NCBI GenBank assembly: GCA_041402125.1
Contig: JAWKSY010000002.1
Location: 356,266 to 420,265 of the forward strand
DNA: 64,000 nucleotides
DNA from: JAWKSY01 sp041402125
GTDB lineage: Bacteria > Planctomycetota > GCA-002687715 > DRQF01
Direction: 5' to 3'
In this document: positions 1 to 8,508 of the stretch, piece by piece
Numbering within the stretch: position 1 is the stretch's first letter
How the letters are laid out: every line of letters begins with the position of its first letter
The notes under the pieces: model-generated
What the model was told of the DNA's origin: nothing
Databases searched by the model: none
Seen by the model: the letters and a program-made list of their open reading frames with translations, nothing else
Made by a program: the position numbers and the translations under genes

Positions 1-1103
1 TGCAGGCCCGGATCGGAGAAGGCGCCGGGGAGCGTGACGTCGGTTGCGGCGGGCGCGGCCTCGGGGAGGCCGTCGCCGTCGGTGTCGCGCCAGAAACGCA
101 GGTGATGGGCGCCGGCGTCGAAGTAGGCGCTGATCGCGACGGTCTCGTCGAGGTCGTTGAGGAAGACGGTGGTCTGCGTGAGGAGACCCGGCGCCGGGAC
201 GACGAGGTCGCGGACGACGAGACCGGAGACGTCCGTCATCGTGCTCTTCGCGCGCGTGGCCGCGTCCGTGGCGGCGGCGTCGTCGAGACCGCTCTGGGCG
301 CCCGATCCGTAGTAGCTCGAGGTCCACGCGGGATCGCCGAGGGCGAGCGTGCGACGGAGCGCGCGTCCCTTGCGCCGCCGGGCGAGCGCCTCCGCGAGCG
401 CCGCGATGTCGCCCGGCGCGTCGGCCACGCCGCCCGAACCGAGGAAGGCCGTCAGGCCGACGATCGCGTCGCCGTCGGCGTCCATCGCCGCGAAGCTCGC
501 GTGCGGCGTCCCGCCGGGCGCCCTCAGGGCCGCGAGGAAGCCGTCGAGGACGAGCAGGCCGAGTCCGTCGGCGTCCCGCGCCGCGTCGCACTGCGAGGCG
601 GCGCCGAGGAGCGGGATCTGGAAGACGTGCGTGACCTCGGTCGCGAGAGCGGCGGCGAGGGTGAGGCCCCAGTACGCGGCGGGAAGTCCCGCGCTGCCCG
701 TGCTCGCGCGGTCGAGGAGTCGGGACGCGACGACGATCGTGTCGGCATCCTGACCCTGGGCGAGGTAGGTCCGCGTGCGAGCGCGGATCGAGTCGACGCG
801 GATCTTGCCGTTGTCGACCATGCGCGGGAGGTGGCCGAGGAGCTCTCCCACCGTGAAGGGTTCGCCGAACTGCGCGTCGTATTGCGCCTGCGAGGGACCG
901 GTGCCGAAGTAGGCGGGCAGGGTCGCGCTCCGCACCGGACCGACGGCGCGCTTGGCGAGCACGGCCGCGCCGCGGACGAGGTCGCGTTCCGTCGGCGCGA
1001 GCGCCGACTGGGGCACCGCCTGGGCGAGGAGTCCGCCGGACGAGAGAGCGAGCGAAGCGAGGACGAGGACGGCGAGGGCCGTCCGGGGGGGCGCAACGAT
1101 CAT
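1..1103 (-). CDS. Secreted protein of unknown function (N-terminal part, runs off the left edge)
   Basis: An open frame on the minus strand starts at ATG 1103 and continues without a stop to the window edge, giving about 367 residues. The first ~28 residues are a signal peptide: a Leu/Ala/Val-rich core ending in GLLAQA. The mature part has many aspartates, including DADGDA and DTDGDGLPE stretches that look like calcium-binding DxDGD loops. The protein therefore probably acts outside the cytoplasm. It lies 135 b downstream of the small IPT protein on the same strand and could share its transcript. I do not recognise a family. The plus-strand frame over the same bases is Arg/Glu/Asp-rich and is an antisense shadow. 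Confidence 0.7.
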   Translation of the reverse strand, partial: MIVAPPRTALAVLVLASLALSSGGLLAQAVPQSALAPTERDLVRGAAVLAKRAVGPVRSATLPAYFGTGPSQAQYDAQFGEPFTVGELLGHLPRMVDNGKIRVDSIRARTRTYLAQGQDADTIVVASRLLDRASTGSAGLPAAYWGLTLAAALATEVTHVFQIPLLGAASQCDAARDADGLGLLVLDGFLAALRAPGGTPHASFAAMDADGDAIVGLTAFLGSGGVADAPGDIAALAEALARRRKGRALRRTLALGDPAWTSSYYGSGAQSGLDDAAATDAATRAKSTMTDVSGLVVRDLVVPAPGLLTQTTVFLNDLDETVAISAYFDAGAHHLRFWRDTDGDGLPEAAPAATDVTLPGAFSDPGL

Positions 1104-1181
1104 GGGATTCTCCGGGCCTGAGACCCGCAGTCTAGACGAGCCCGGCGCCGGAACGAAGAACCACCGGTTGCACCCGGCAAT

Positions 1182-1211
1182 GCGAGCGGCCCCCGAGCTC
1201 GGGGCTCTCGC
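1182..1211 (-). terminator. Possible terminator hairpin after the IPT protein gene
   Basis: A 14-bp perfect palindrome (CCCCGAGCTCGGGG, 1191-1204) is flanked by GCGAG and CTCGC, so an outer stem can also form. It lies just downstream of the minus-strand gene at 1239-1586 and before the next minus-strand gene. There is no clear T-run, so this is only a candidate attenuator or terminator. Confidence 0.3.
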
Positions 1212-1238
1212 GGGCCGCCCGGATGCCGCTGACGGGGG

Positions 1239-1586
1239 TCAGAGGTAGGTGTAGCTCGAGACGGCGCGCTTGCCGTCGGGCGAGGTCACGACGATGTCGC
1301 TCTGTCCGCGCTTGCCGGGAGGCGTGACGAGAACGATCTGCGTGCCGGAGGCCGAGACGACGCAAGCCCTTTTCCCGCCGATGGTCACCTTCGCGTCGAC
1401 GAGTCCGGTGCCGGTGATCGTGACCACCTCTCCGCCGCGCCGGGGGCCGACGTTGCGGGTGACGGCGGAGACGTTCGGCGGGTCATCCTCGAGCGTGGCG
1501 ACGCCCTCGCCCGCGAGCGCCGCGGGGGAGAGGAAGGCGAGCAGGAATGCCGCCAGGGCGGTGCTGAATCCGAATCTGAGCGCCAT
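1239..1586 (-). CDS. Small secreted IPT/TIG-domain protein
   Basis: 115 residues. Residues 1-25 form a signal peptide (hydrophobic core, cleavage near ALAG). Residues ~38-115 form a single IPT/TIG immunoglobulin-like fold: the signature PRRGGEVVTITGTGL is followed by V-T-I-G-G-K, two strands around VVSAS and IVLVTPP, and a final VVTSPDGKRAVSSYTY strand. IPT domains usually occur as one module of a large surface protein, so a stand-alone secreted copy is unusual but fits the IPT family length of about 80 residues. Its partner is unknown. The ATG at 1586 is preceded on the minus strand by a purine-rich GAGAGAGAGGA tract that can serve as the ribosome site. Confidence 0.8.
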   Translation of the reverse strand: MALRFGFSTALAAFLLAFLSPAALAGEGVATLEDDPPNVSAVTRNVGPRRGGEVVTITGTGLVDAKVTIGGKRACVVSASGTQIVLVTPPGKRGQSDIVVTSPDGKRAVSSYTYL

Positions 1587-1864
1587 GCGGCCGTCCTCTC
1601 TCTCCTTCCGCCTCGGGATTCCACTGACCTGACGTCCGGCGGGACGTCGGGGTTTCAGGGAATCTCGAACGGGGCGGAACTCCGATCGGCACTCCTCTCA
1701 GGAGTGCAATCCGGCTCCACCACGCCCGCCATGGTGCCCTGACGCGCCCCGCGGCCGAAGGCTCCGGACTTTTTCCCGGTCCTGACCCGCCCCGGCGCCC
1801 GGGATGGGACGGAGTGGGTGTGTCATCATTCCCCCCTTCGCGCGAAACCTCCCCGGAGAAACCC

Positions 1865-2887
1865 ATGAAGATCGCGACCCTCGCTCTCCTGGCGGCCTTC
1901 AGCGCCGGCGCGCTCGCCCAGACCCCGCCTCCGACCCCCCGTCCCGACGCCCGCCCGGGGAAGACTCCGGAGCAGGAGGTGAAGAAGGGGGCGCCGGAGA
2001 AGAAGGGGGGCGACACCGGCCTCACCGGTGTCCTCGACGAGGAGAGCTTCGCCAGGCTCCACGAGCTCACCGGCGCCAAGGCGCCGCCGGCCCGCGGCAC
2101 GATGATCACGCTCCCCTCCTCGAAGGCCTACCTGAGCCTCCCGGAGAAGGCGCGCGCGCCCCTGCCGGCGGTGATCGTCATCCACGAGTGGTGGGGCCTG
2201 AACGAGCACATCAAGCACTGGACCGACCGGCTCGCGGCCGACGGCTACGCCGCGCTCGCGGTCGACCTCTACGGCGGCGAGGTCGCCACGACGCGCGAGG
2301 AGGCGATGAAGCTCATGTCCGCCGCCGACGACGACGCGGCGAAGAAGGTGCTCGCCGAGGCCTTCGCCTTCCTCGCGAAGGACGAGCGGATCAAGGCGAA
2401 GCGCCGGGCCGTGATCGGCTGGTGCTTCGGCGGAGGACACTCGCTCCGGACCGCGCTGGCCGAGCCGGAACTCGACGCGGCGGTGATCTACTACGGACGT
2501 CTGCAGACCGATCCGGAGGTGCTGAAGTCGATCAAGGCGGAGGTCCTCGGCGTCTTCGGCAACCAGGATCGCGGCATCCCGCCGGCCACCGTCGACGAGT
2601 TCGAGAAGGGACTGAAGGCGGCCGGAGTGAAGCACGAGATCCTGCGCTACGACGCGAATCACGCCTTCGCGAATCCCTCGAGCGGTCGCTACGACGCGAA
2701 GTCGGCCGGAGCCGCCTGGAAGAAGGTGCGCGCCTTTCTCGCGAAGCGCCTGCGGCCCGAGGCGAAGGGAGCGGAGCATGCGCCGGCGGGCGAGAAGAAG
2801 GGACGTCCCTCCGAGAACGAGGGCGACGGGAAGGGCGACAAGAAGGACGCGCCGAAGGCGTCGAGCGAGGGCGGTCGCGAGGACTGA
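1865..2887 (+). CDS. Dienelactone hydrolase family protein, exported
   Basis: 340 residues from ATG 1865, chosen because it opens a clear signal peptide (MKIATLALLAAFSAGALAQ) after a GGAG site; an upstream in-frame GTG would bury it. After a Pro/Lys-rich linker (~20-55), residues ~75-310 form an alpha/beta hydrolase of the dienelactone hydrolase family. They show HEWWGLNEHI for the oxyanion region and the nucleophile elbow GWCFGGG with Cys187 in place of Ser. The likely acid is Asp235 (GNQD) and the catalytic His is His266 (DANHAF). Family members hydrolyse cyclic esters or lactones; the substrate here cannot be told. The C-terminal ~35 residues are a highly charged Lys/Glu tail without predicted fold. 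A strong hairpin follows the stop. Confidence 0.88.
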   Translation: MKIATLALLAAFSAGALAQTPPPTPRPDARPGKTPEQEVKKGAPEKKGGDTGLTGVLDEESFARLHELTGAKAPPARGTMITLPSSKAYLSLPEKARAPLPAVIVIHEWWGLNEHIKHWTDRLAADGYAALAVDLYGGEVATTREEAMKLMSAADDDAAKKVLAEAFAFLAKDERIKAKRRAVIGWCFGGGHSLRTALAEPELDAAVIYYGRLQTDPEVLKSIKAEVLGVFGNQDRGIPPATVDEFEKGLKAAGVKHEILRYDANHAFANPSSGRYDAKSAGAAWKKVRAFLAKRLRPEAKGAEHAPAGEKKGRPSENEGDGKGDKKDAPKASSEGGRED

Positions 2888-2925
2888 TCATCCCGCGGCG
2901 GATTTCCTCCGCCCCGCGACGCGAA

Positions 2926-2957
2926 CGAGGTCGGAATCCGCCGGGATTCCGACCTCG
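2926..2957. terminator. Bidirectional terminator between convergent genes
   Basis: A perfect 14-bp stem (2926-2939 with 2944-2957, arms starting CGAGGTCGGAATCC) closed by a 4-base loop lies between the stops of the plus-strand hydrolase and the minus-strand secreted protein. Its position and strength suit a terminator used from both sides, although the T-run is poor (CGTTCGTTT on the plus strand). Confidence 0.65.
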
Positions 2958-2987
2958 CGTTCGTTTCCGCACGACGGCGGCGATGCA

Positions 2988-3464
2988 TCAGCTCGTGGTC
3001 ACGAGCAGTCCGTTCGTCGTCTCCAGGTCGTAGCTGAAGCCGATCGTCGTGAAGTAGAGGTTCGCGCCCTGGAGGTAGAAGGTCAGTCCCGGCGGCATCC
3101 AGCTCGGGATCGGGATGGCGATCTGGTCCGAGAAGACGGGACCCAGCTCGAGGATGAGGTCGGGCGCGGCCAGCAGCGTGCAACCCGGCGAGATCGGGAT
3201 CGTCGTCTGGGTCGCCGAGTTGCCGACGATGAGGTAACGCGAGGCCAGGAAGGTGTTGCAGCAGCTCGGACTGAAGCCGAAGTTCAGGGTCGCGGTGCAG
3301 CTCGCGGGATCGAAGGTCCCGCCGAGCGCCGGGGCGCTGAAGAGGAAGCTGCATCCGGTGCCGTAGGGCGTGAAGCCCATCCCGGCGATGCTGCACTGCG
3401 CGGGGGCGGTCAGGGAGAGGGCGGCCCCGAGGACGAGCGCCGCGACGAGGGTCTTCGCGTTCAT
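2988..3464 (-). CDS. Secreted cysteine-containing protein of unknown function
   Basis: 158 residues from ATG 3464, which follows a strong GGAAGGAGG site and begins a signal peptide (MNAKTLVAALVLGAALSLTAPAQ). The mature protein is rich in Gly, Thr, Pro and aromatic residues and has six cysteines in its first two thirds (CSIAG, TGCSF, ASCTA, SCCNT, PGCTL), suggesting disulfides outside the cytoplasm. The C-terminus (TFYLQGANLYF ... ETTNGLLVTTS) resembles the ends of other exported proteins in this window (31813 and 60376), so it may be a shared C-terminal beta module. I recognise no named family. A longer start at 3524 would place the signal peptide internally and is rejected. Confidence 0.75.
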   Translation of the reverse strand: MNAKTLVAALVLGAALSLTAPAQCSIAGMGFTPYGTGCSFLFSAPALGGTFDPASCTATLNFGFSPSCCNTFLASRYLIVGNSATQTTIPISPGCTLLAAPDLILELGPVFSDQIAIPIPSWMPPGLTFYLQGANLYFTTIGFSYDLETTNGLLVTTS

Positions 3465-3546
3465 GGGAGTTCCTCCTTCCGTTTCCGGACGGGTTCCGTG
3501 ACCCGCCGCGGGAGGGGAGCGCAATTCGCGGGCCGTCCGGCCCGGA

Positions 3547-3723
3547 TCAGTCCGCGCGCGCGGCGTCCTCGCGCGCCTGCGCCCGGCTCTTCAACTCCGC
3601 CTCCTTGCGCAGCAGCGACACGATCAGCGTCGCCGCCATCGCCAGCGCGAAGAAGATCCCGACCGAGAAGAACAGGATCTGGGGATCGATCCCGAAGGGC
3701 CCCGCCGACAGGAAGCTCGTCAA
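3547..3723 (-). CDS. Small single-pass membrane protein coupled to the cytochrome gene
   Basis: 58 residues if read from TTG 3723, which overlaps the TGA of the upstream cytochrome gene by two bases (TTGA arrangement, suggesting translational coupling). ATG 3765 is an alternative that would overlap the cytochrome gene by 46 b. The protein has one transmembrane helix (ILFFSVGIFFALAMAATLIVSLL) followed by a short charged helix rich in Glu, Lys, Arg and Ala. It resembles the small subunits that sit beside respiratory or cytochrome complexes, but no family signature is visible. The role as a partner of the dihaem cytochrome is inferred from the overlap alone. Confidence 0.5.
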   Translation of the reverse strand: MTSFLSAGPFGIDPQILFFSVGIFFALAMAATLIVSLLRKEAELKSRAQAREDAARAD

Positions 3724-5441
3724 CGCGCGTCGTTCCGGCCGACGTCGCCCTTCGAGGCGATCCACTCGGACAGCATCCGGATGCCTTCCTCATCGGGCAC
3801 CGTGCTGAGGAGGCTCGGCATGCGGTCCCAGCCCACGGACCCCATCCGCTGGATGAAGCGCGAGTGGCGCGGGCGGCCGGGGACGGCCACGCCGCGACGC
3901 AGCTCGTGCGACTTCGAGGCGAAGATGCCGGTGTCCTCGAAGGGCGTGTCCAGGCGGAGGTCCATGGTGCCGCTGCCCGGCCCGCCGGGCTGGTGGCAGG
4001 ACGCGCAGTGGACGTGGAGGTAGCTGCGGGCGCGCGCCTCGAGCGGCGCCGAGGCGTCGCGCGGATCCGCGAGGGCGGGGAGGGCGGCGACGTCGGCGGG
4101 GAGGCCCTGGAGGTGGCCCAGCTTCGCCATCGCCTGGAGCTGGTTCGGCGCGTCGGCCTCGCGGCGGGCGCGGTTGAGCTGCGCCGTCGTGACGCCGAGG
4201 ATGCGACCGGTGGCCTCGTTGTGGCACTTCGTGCAGTCGCGCTCGCGCGCGATGTTCCAGAGCTGCGACTCCTGGCCGTGGTTGGCGTAGAACTCGTCGC
4301 CGTTGCGCACGAGGCGGGCGTCGGTGCCCTCGTCGTTCCACACGTAGACGCCGAAGCTGAGGTCGTCGCCGTCCTTGCGGATCACGCGCGTCTCGACGAC
4401 GAGGTCATCCTCGTCGGCGTCGGAGAAGCGGAGCGTCTGGAGGAAGGTCGTGCCGCGCGGGAAGATCCAGCCGCCGTCCTCGCGGTAGCGGATCGCCTCG
4501 CCCTTCGGGAGCCGGAGGAAGCGATCCTTGATCGCGCCGTCCGACCACAGCCCGGAGTTGACCTCGTAGGAGATGAAATCCGCCGCCATCTCGCGCTTCG
4601 CGAGGTCGCGGAAGAAGCCGGTCTCGGAGAGCATCGGCGGGAAGGCGACGGTCGCGCCCTTCTTCGGCGCGGTGGCCACGGCGAAGAGGATCTCGCCGGC
4701 CGCGGCGCGGAGGTCGCGCGCCTCGCGGACGCGCGCCGCGAGCGCCTCGGCCTCGTCGAGGGTCGGGCAGGCATCGAGCGTCTGGAAGAGGAGGTTGCGG
4801 CCGCCCGAGCTGCAACCCGGGGCGCGCACCTGCTCGGCGAGCTCGAGGGCGCGCTTCGCGTCGATCGTCCGGTCGTCACGGTCGCGCGCCGCGGCGAGCA
4901 CGACGGCGGCCGCCGCGTCGAGGTCGTCGGCCTCGCGCACGCGGGCGGCGAGCGCTTCCGCGTCACCGAGTTCCGCCACGGCGGCGAGCTCCTGGAAGAG
5001 CAGATTGCGGCCGCCGCTGCTGCATCCCGGGGCGCGGACGCGGCGCGCGAGCTCGCGCGCGGTCTCGGCGTCGAGGACGGGGGCGGCCGGGCGGGCGCGG
5101 TCGGCGAGCAGCTTCGCCGCGGCCTCTTCGTCGTCCGCCTCGCGCAGGAGCGCGACGAGCGCCTCGGCCTCGTCGAGGTCGGCGAGTCCCGGCACCGAGT
5201 TGAAGACGTCCGTCCGCGCCATCGTCGCGCAGGGCGCGCGCCGCGCCTTCTTCGCGATGGCGAGGAAGTCGGTCCCGGACTCGCAGCTCTCTCCGCACGC
5301 GCCGGCCGTACCGCAGGCACCCTTCGTCTCGCCGGTGGCCGTGCCGCCGCCGCACTGGGCGGAAAGCGGGAGGGCGAGGACGGCGATCAAGGCGGCGCCG
5401 CCGAGCGAGCGGCGGAGGACGTCGAGGGAGCGCGGGTTCAT
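3720..5441 (-). CDS. SO2930-type dihaem cytochrome c with triplicated N-terminal repeat
   Basis: 573 residues from ATG 5441, which follows a CAGGAG site and opens a signal peptide (~1-29). The C-terminal half (~270-573) matches dihaem cytochromes of the SO2930 type. It contains FISYEVNSGLWSDGA and WIFPRGTTFLQT blocks, then haem motifs CTKCH (403-407) and CASCH (479-483), so it should act in the periplasm in electron transfer. The N-terminal half is unusual: three copies of a ~47-residue helical unit begin near residues 68, 136 and 206, a period of about 70. Copies two and three share RAPGCSSGGRNLLFQ and DEAEALAARVREA-like helices; copy one is diverged (RRAPCATMARTDVF). A Cys-rich linker precedes the repeats. 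What the repeats bind is unknown. Its stop overlaps the next small membrane gene. Confidence 0.82.
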   Translation of the reverse strand: MNPRSLDVLRRSLGGAALIAVLALPLSAQCGGGTATGETKGACGTAGACGESCESGTDFLAIAKKARRAPCATMARTDVFNSVPGLADLDEAEALVALLREADDEEAAAKLLADRARPAAPVLDAETARELARRVRAPGCSSGGRNLLFQELAAVAELGDAEALAARVREADDLDAAAAVVLAAARDRDDRTIDAKRALELAEQVRAPGCSSGGRNLLFQTLDACPTLDEAEALAARVREARDLRAAAGEILFAVATAPKKGATVAFPPMLSETGFFRDLAKREMAADFISYEVNSGLWSDGAIKDRFLRLPKGEAIRYREDGGWIFPRGTTFLQTLRFSDADEDDLVVETRVIRKDGDDLSFGVYVWNDEGTDARLVRNGDEFYANHGQESQLWNIARERDCTKCHNEATGRILGVTTAQLNRARREADAPNQLQAMAKLGHLQGLPADVAALPALADPRDASAPLEARARSYLHVHCASCHQPGGPGSGTMDLRLDTPFEDTGIFASKSHELRRGVAVPGRPRHSRFIQRMGSVGWDRMPSLLSTVPDEEGIRMLSEWIASKGDVGRNDAR

Positions 5442-5609
5442 GGCGGAACTCCTGGCGAGCGGACGGGATCCAGGCGGCAAGCCTACCAGACGTAGGACCC
5501 GGACGGCAGTTTCCATCCTGTCTCCCCACCGGGCGGACCGCGGTCCCCGGTGCCGCCGCGAGGATCGGCGAGAGAGGGCGTCGGGGAGGGGAAGCCGCGA
5601 CGCTTCCGG

Positions 5610-5615
5610 TATAGG
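5610..5615 (+). promoter_or_regulatory. Possible -10 element of the cyanophycin-utilisation operon
   Basis: TATAGG lies 38 b before the cyanophycinase start in an otherwise GC-rich spacer between divergent genes. No good -35 box is visible, so this is a weak call. Confidence 0.25.
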
Positions 5616-5653
5616 ATCTCGGCCAACGGATTCGCGTCGGCGGGGAGTGCGAG

Positions 5654-6880
5654 ATGATCGAGACCAAGGGACGACGGCTGATCGTCATGGCGGGGCTCAC
5701 GGCCCTCCTGGCCGGGCTGGCGCCGGCCTGCGCGGGCGACGGAGCCCGCGGCGCCGGCCAGGGGCGGCTGCTGATCGTCGGCGGGGGGCTCTCGGCCGAG
5801 AACGAGGCCGTGCACCGGGCCTTCGTCGGCGTCCTGGAGACCGACGCCCGGGCGCTCGTGCTTCCCACCGCCAGCGGCGTCCCGGCCGAGAGCGGCCCGG
5901 GCGCGGTGGAGCGTCTCCGCGCCCACGACGACGCGGCCCGCGGGATCTCGCTCCTCGAGGTCACGAAGGACGACGGCCCCCTCGCCGAGGACCCCGCCGT
6001 CGTGGCGGCGATCGACGACGCGGAAGGGATCTGGTTCACCGGCGGCGACCAGGCGCGGATCCTCGACGTCTTCCGCCCCGAGGGGCGCGACACCGCGGCG
6101 CTCCGGGCGATGCGGGATCTCATCGCCCGCGACGGCGTGATCGCGGGGACCTCGGCCGGCGCGGCGATGATGTCCGACCCCATGATCGGCGGCGGTCGCA
6201 GCCGGGAGGCGTTGCTGGTGGGACGCGCCGCGAACGGCGACGCACCCGGCGTCGAGGTCCGACCCGGCATGGGCTTCTTCCCCTTCGGCATCGTCGATCA
6301 GCACTTCCTCCAGCGCGGCCGCTTCGGCCGCCTCGTGGCGGCGCTCGAGGCCGCGGATCGCCGCTTCGGCTTCGGCGTCTCCGAGGACGCGGCGCTCGCC
6401 GTTTCCCTGGAGGCGGGACGCGGTCGCGCGCTGGGTGAGCACGCGCTCGTCCTCATCGACCGCGTCGGGGCCCAGCGCACGGGACTCTCGCGACTCGACC
6501 TGCGCGTCTCCATCCTCGGGGACCTCGACGTCGTCGTCCTCGAGACCGGCGAGGTCGAACCCGCGCCGGGCAAGCGACCGGTGGGACGTCGCGGGATCGT
6601 CGAGGCGGCCGGGGAGCTCGAGCCCTTCGGGCGCATGGGGCTCCTTCGGATGATCGAGCGGCTCGCCCTCGATCCCGAGCAGCCGGTCCGCGCGCGGGAC
6701 GAGTACTTCACCGTCGTGGTGAGCGCGGACGAGCGGACGCGCTTCCTCGCGCGCAGCGCGCGCCTCGACGATCTCTGCGCGATCGGGGTCCGCCTCGATC
6801 TGGTGGCGAATCCGGGGGCCGAGGCCGAGGCCGCGCGTCTCGTCGCCGCCGCGACCCCGAGCGAGGGAGGGGAGCGATGA
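5654..6880 (+). CDS. cphB: Exported cyanophycinase (peptidase S51)
   Basis: 408 residues. Cyanophycinase cuts the Asp-Arg storage polymer cyanophycin into beta-aspartyl-arginine dipeptides. The S51 catalytic serine sits in GTSAGAA (Ser167), preceded by the glycine-rich WFTGGDQ turn (127-133). The family's DQHF..RGR..RL block is present at 215-227 with His217. The N-terminus has a hydrophobic segment ending LLAGLAPACAG, consistent with export and possibly lipid attachment, though the box is not classical (Ala at -3). This makes it an extracellular or periplasmic enzyme that digests polymer released by others, rather than an intracellular recycling enzyme. The last ~110 residues extend beyond the minimal catalytic fold. 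It overlaps the transporter gene by ATGA. The symbol follows the family; the secreted form is often called cphE. Confidence 0.88.
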   Translation: MIETKGRRLIVMAGLTALLAGLAPACAGDGARGAGQGRLLIVGGGLSAENEAVHRAFVGVLETDARALVLPTASGVPAESGPGAVERLRAHDDAARGISLLEVTKDDGPLAEDPAVVAAIDDAEGIWFTGGDQARILDVFRPEGRDTAALRAMRDLIARDGVIAGTSAGAAMMSDPMIGGGRSREALLVGRAANGDAPGVEVRPGMGFFPFGIVDQHFLQRGRFGRLVAALEAADRRFGFGVSEDAALAVSLEAGRGRALGEHALVLIDRVGAQRTGLSRLDLRVSILGDLDVVVLETGEVEPAPGKRPVGRRGIVEAAGELEPFGRMGLLRMIERLALDPEQPVRARDEYFTVVVSADERTRFLARSARLDDLCAIGVRLDLVANPGAEAEAARLVAAATPSEGGER

Positions 6881-8508
6881 GCGCCGCCGAGTCGGCTCCG
6901 GAGTCCGGACGCCTCCCCTCGACCCTGGTGATCCTCGGCGCGATCCTCGCCCTCGCGGCCGGCGCGACCCTGGTCCTGCCCCGCGGCGAGTACGAACGCG
7001 TCGAACGCGTCTTCCCGCGCTACGTCGCGCACCGGATCGAGGCGGGAGAGACCCTCGAGCAGATCGCGCGCGCGGTCGGAGCCGAGGAGTCCCTCACCCT
7101 CGACGGGATCCACGACGCGAAGACGCGGGAGCCGATCACCGCGCTCGAGCCGGGTCGCCTCGTCCTCGTGCCGACGTCCGGCCTGACCCGCACCGCGATC
7201 GTCGACGGCAGCTACCGCCGCATCGACGACTCCGGACGCCCCTTCCTCGAGCGCGCCTTTGCCGCCGTCACCGCGGTCGTCCGGGCGCCGATCCGCGGCT
7301 TCGTCGCGCGCGCGGAGGTCATCGCCTTCGTCCTCCTCATCGGTGGGGCCTTCGGCGTGATCCTCGCGACGGGCGCCCTCGACCTCGCGCTGGGCCGCGC
7401 GGTCGAACGCCTCGGCGAGGGGCGCTGGCGCGGGCTGGTCGTGCCGATCTCGATGCTGCTCTTCGGCCTCGGCGGCGCGATCTTCGGGATGGGGGAGAGC
7501 ACGATCGCCTTCGTCCTCGTCACGATCCCGCTCGCGATCCGGCTCGGCTACGACACCGTGACCGGCATCGCGATGTGCTACCTCGCATCGCAGATCGGAT
7601 TCGCGGGCGCGTTCTTCAACCCCTTCACGGTGGGCATCGCCCAGAGCATCGCCGAGCTCCCGAGCGGCAGCGGGCTCGGATATCGGGTCGTGACCTTCGT
7701 CGTCGTGATGGGCACCGGGATCCTCTTCGTGACGCGGCACGCGAGCCGCGTGGCCGCGAACCCCGACCTCTCGCCGACGGTCGAGCTCGACCGACGCTGG
7801 CGCGCCCGGCTCGCCGAGGAGTCGTCGACCCACACCGGTCCCCTGGGATTCCGCGTCTGGTGGGTCGTCGTCTGCGCGCTCTCGACCGTCGTCCTCACCG
7901 GCGTGGGCGCCGCGCTCTGGGACTGGTTCATCGAGGAGATGGCGGCCCTCTTCGTGGCCGCGGCCCTGCTCGCCGGCTTCGGCGCCGGCTTCCGCCCCGG
8001 ACGCATGGCGCAGGAGTTCAAGCAGGGCGCGGTCACGATGATCGAGCCCGCGCTCATCATCGCGCTCTCCGCCGGCATCATGGGCGTGCTCGAGGAGGGG
8101 AAGGTCCTCGACACCGTGCTCGAATGGATCTCGCGTCCGCTGCGTGAGAGCGGCACCGACCTCGCCGCGGTCGCGCTGATGCTCGTCCAGGCCGGCATCA
8201 ACTTCTTCGTCCCCTCGGGGAGCGGACAGGCCGCCCTGACGATGCCGATCGTGACGCCGCTCTGCGACGTCATCGGGCTCGACCGTCAGGTCGGCGTGCT
8301 CGCCTTCCAGTTCGGGGACGGCTTCGGCAACGCGCTGATCCCCACCTCGGCCGTGCTCATGGGCGTGCTCGGGGCGGCGCGGGTCGCCTGGACGGCCTGG
8401 GTGCGCTGGGCCTGGCGCCTGATCCTCGTGCTGCACCTCGTCGGCGCCGGCCTCCTGATCGCGGCCGTGCGCGGTCCCCGGGTCTGGATGGAGTGGCCCG
8501 TCTCGTGA
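6877..8508 (+). CDS. YfcC-family (DcuC-like) membrane transporter with a LysM-like insertion
   Basis: 543 residues, starting at an ATGA overlap after a GGAGGGGAG site. About ten to twelve hydrophobic helices and the NFFVPSGSGQAALTMPI signature mark the YfcC/COG1288 branch of the C4-dicarboxylate carrier superfamily. In ordinary members the first helix is followed by a short PAGEYERV...VPGSYHRV stretch. Here GEYERVERVF (37-46) and VDGSYRRID (109-117) are separated by an inserted ~50-residue unit (about 50-99). It has the LysM pattern: HRIEAGETLEQIARAVG, a middle helix, then ALEPGRLVLVP. This segment should lie on the outer face. From its neighbours the likely cargo is beta-aspartyl dipeptides or their amino acids. 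This is an inference; YfcC substrates are poorly known. Confidence 0.82.
   Translation: MSAAESAPESGRLPSTLVILGAILALAAGATLVLPRGEYERVERVFPRYVAHRIEAGETLEQIARAVGAEESLTLDGIHDAKTREPITALEPGRLVLVPTSGLTRTAIVDGSYRRIDDSGRPFLERAFAAVTAVVRAPIRGFVARAEVIAFVLLIGGAFGVILATGALDLALGRAVERLGEGRWRGLVVPISMLLFGLGGAIFGMGESTIAFVLVTIPLAIRLGYDTVTGIAMCYLASQIGFAGAFFNPFTVGIAQSIAELPSGSGLGYRVVTFVVVMGTGILFVTRHASRVAANPDLSPTVELDRRWRARLAEESSTHTGPLGFRVWWVVVCALSTVVLTGVGAALWDWFIEEMAALFVAAALLAGFGAGFRPGRMAQEFKQGAVTMIEPALIIALSAGIMGVLEEGKVLDTVLEWISRPLRESGTDLAAVALMLVQAGINFFVPSGSGQAALTMPIVTPLCDVIGLDRQVGVLAFQFGDGFGNALIPTSAVLMGVLGAARVAWTAWVRWAWRLILVLHLVGAGLLIAAVRGPRVWMEWPVS

Noticed and set aside
102..1121. Long plus-strand open frame
   Set aside because: Arg/Glu/Asp/Gly-rich antisense shadow of the secreted protein read on the minus strand from 1103.
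2778..5495. 905-residue plus-strand open frame
   Set aside because: Antisense to the secreted protein and dihaem cytochrome, both with signal peptides and motifs.
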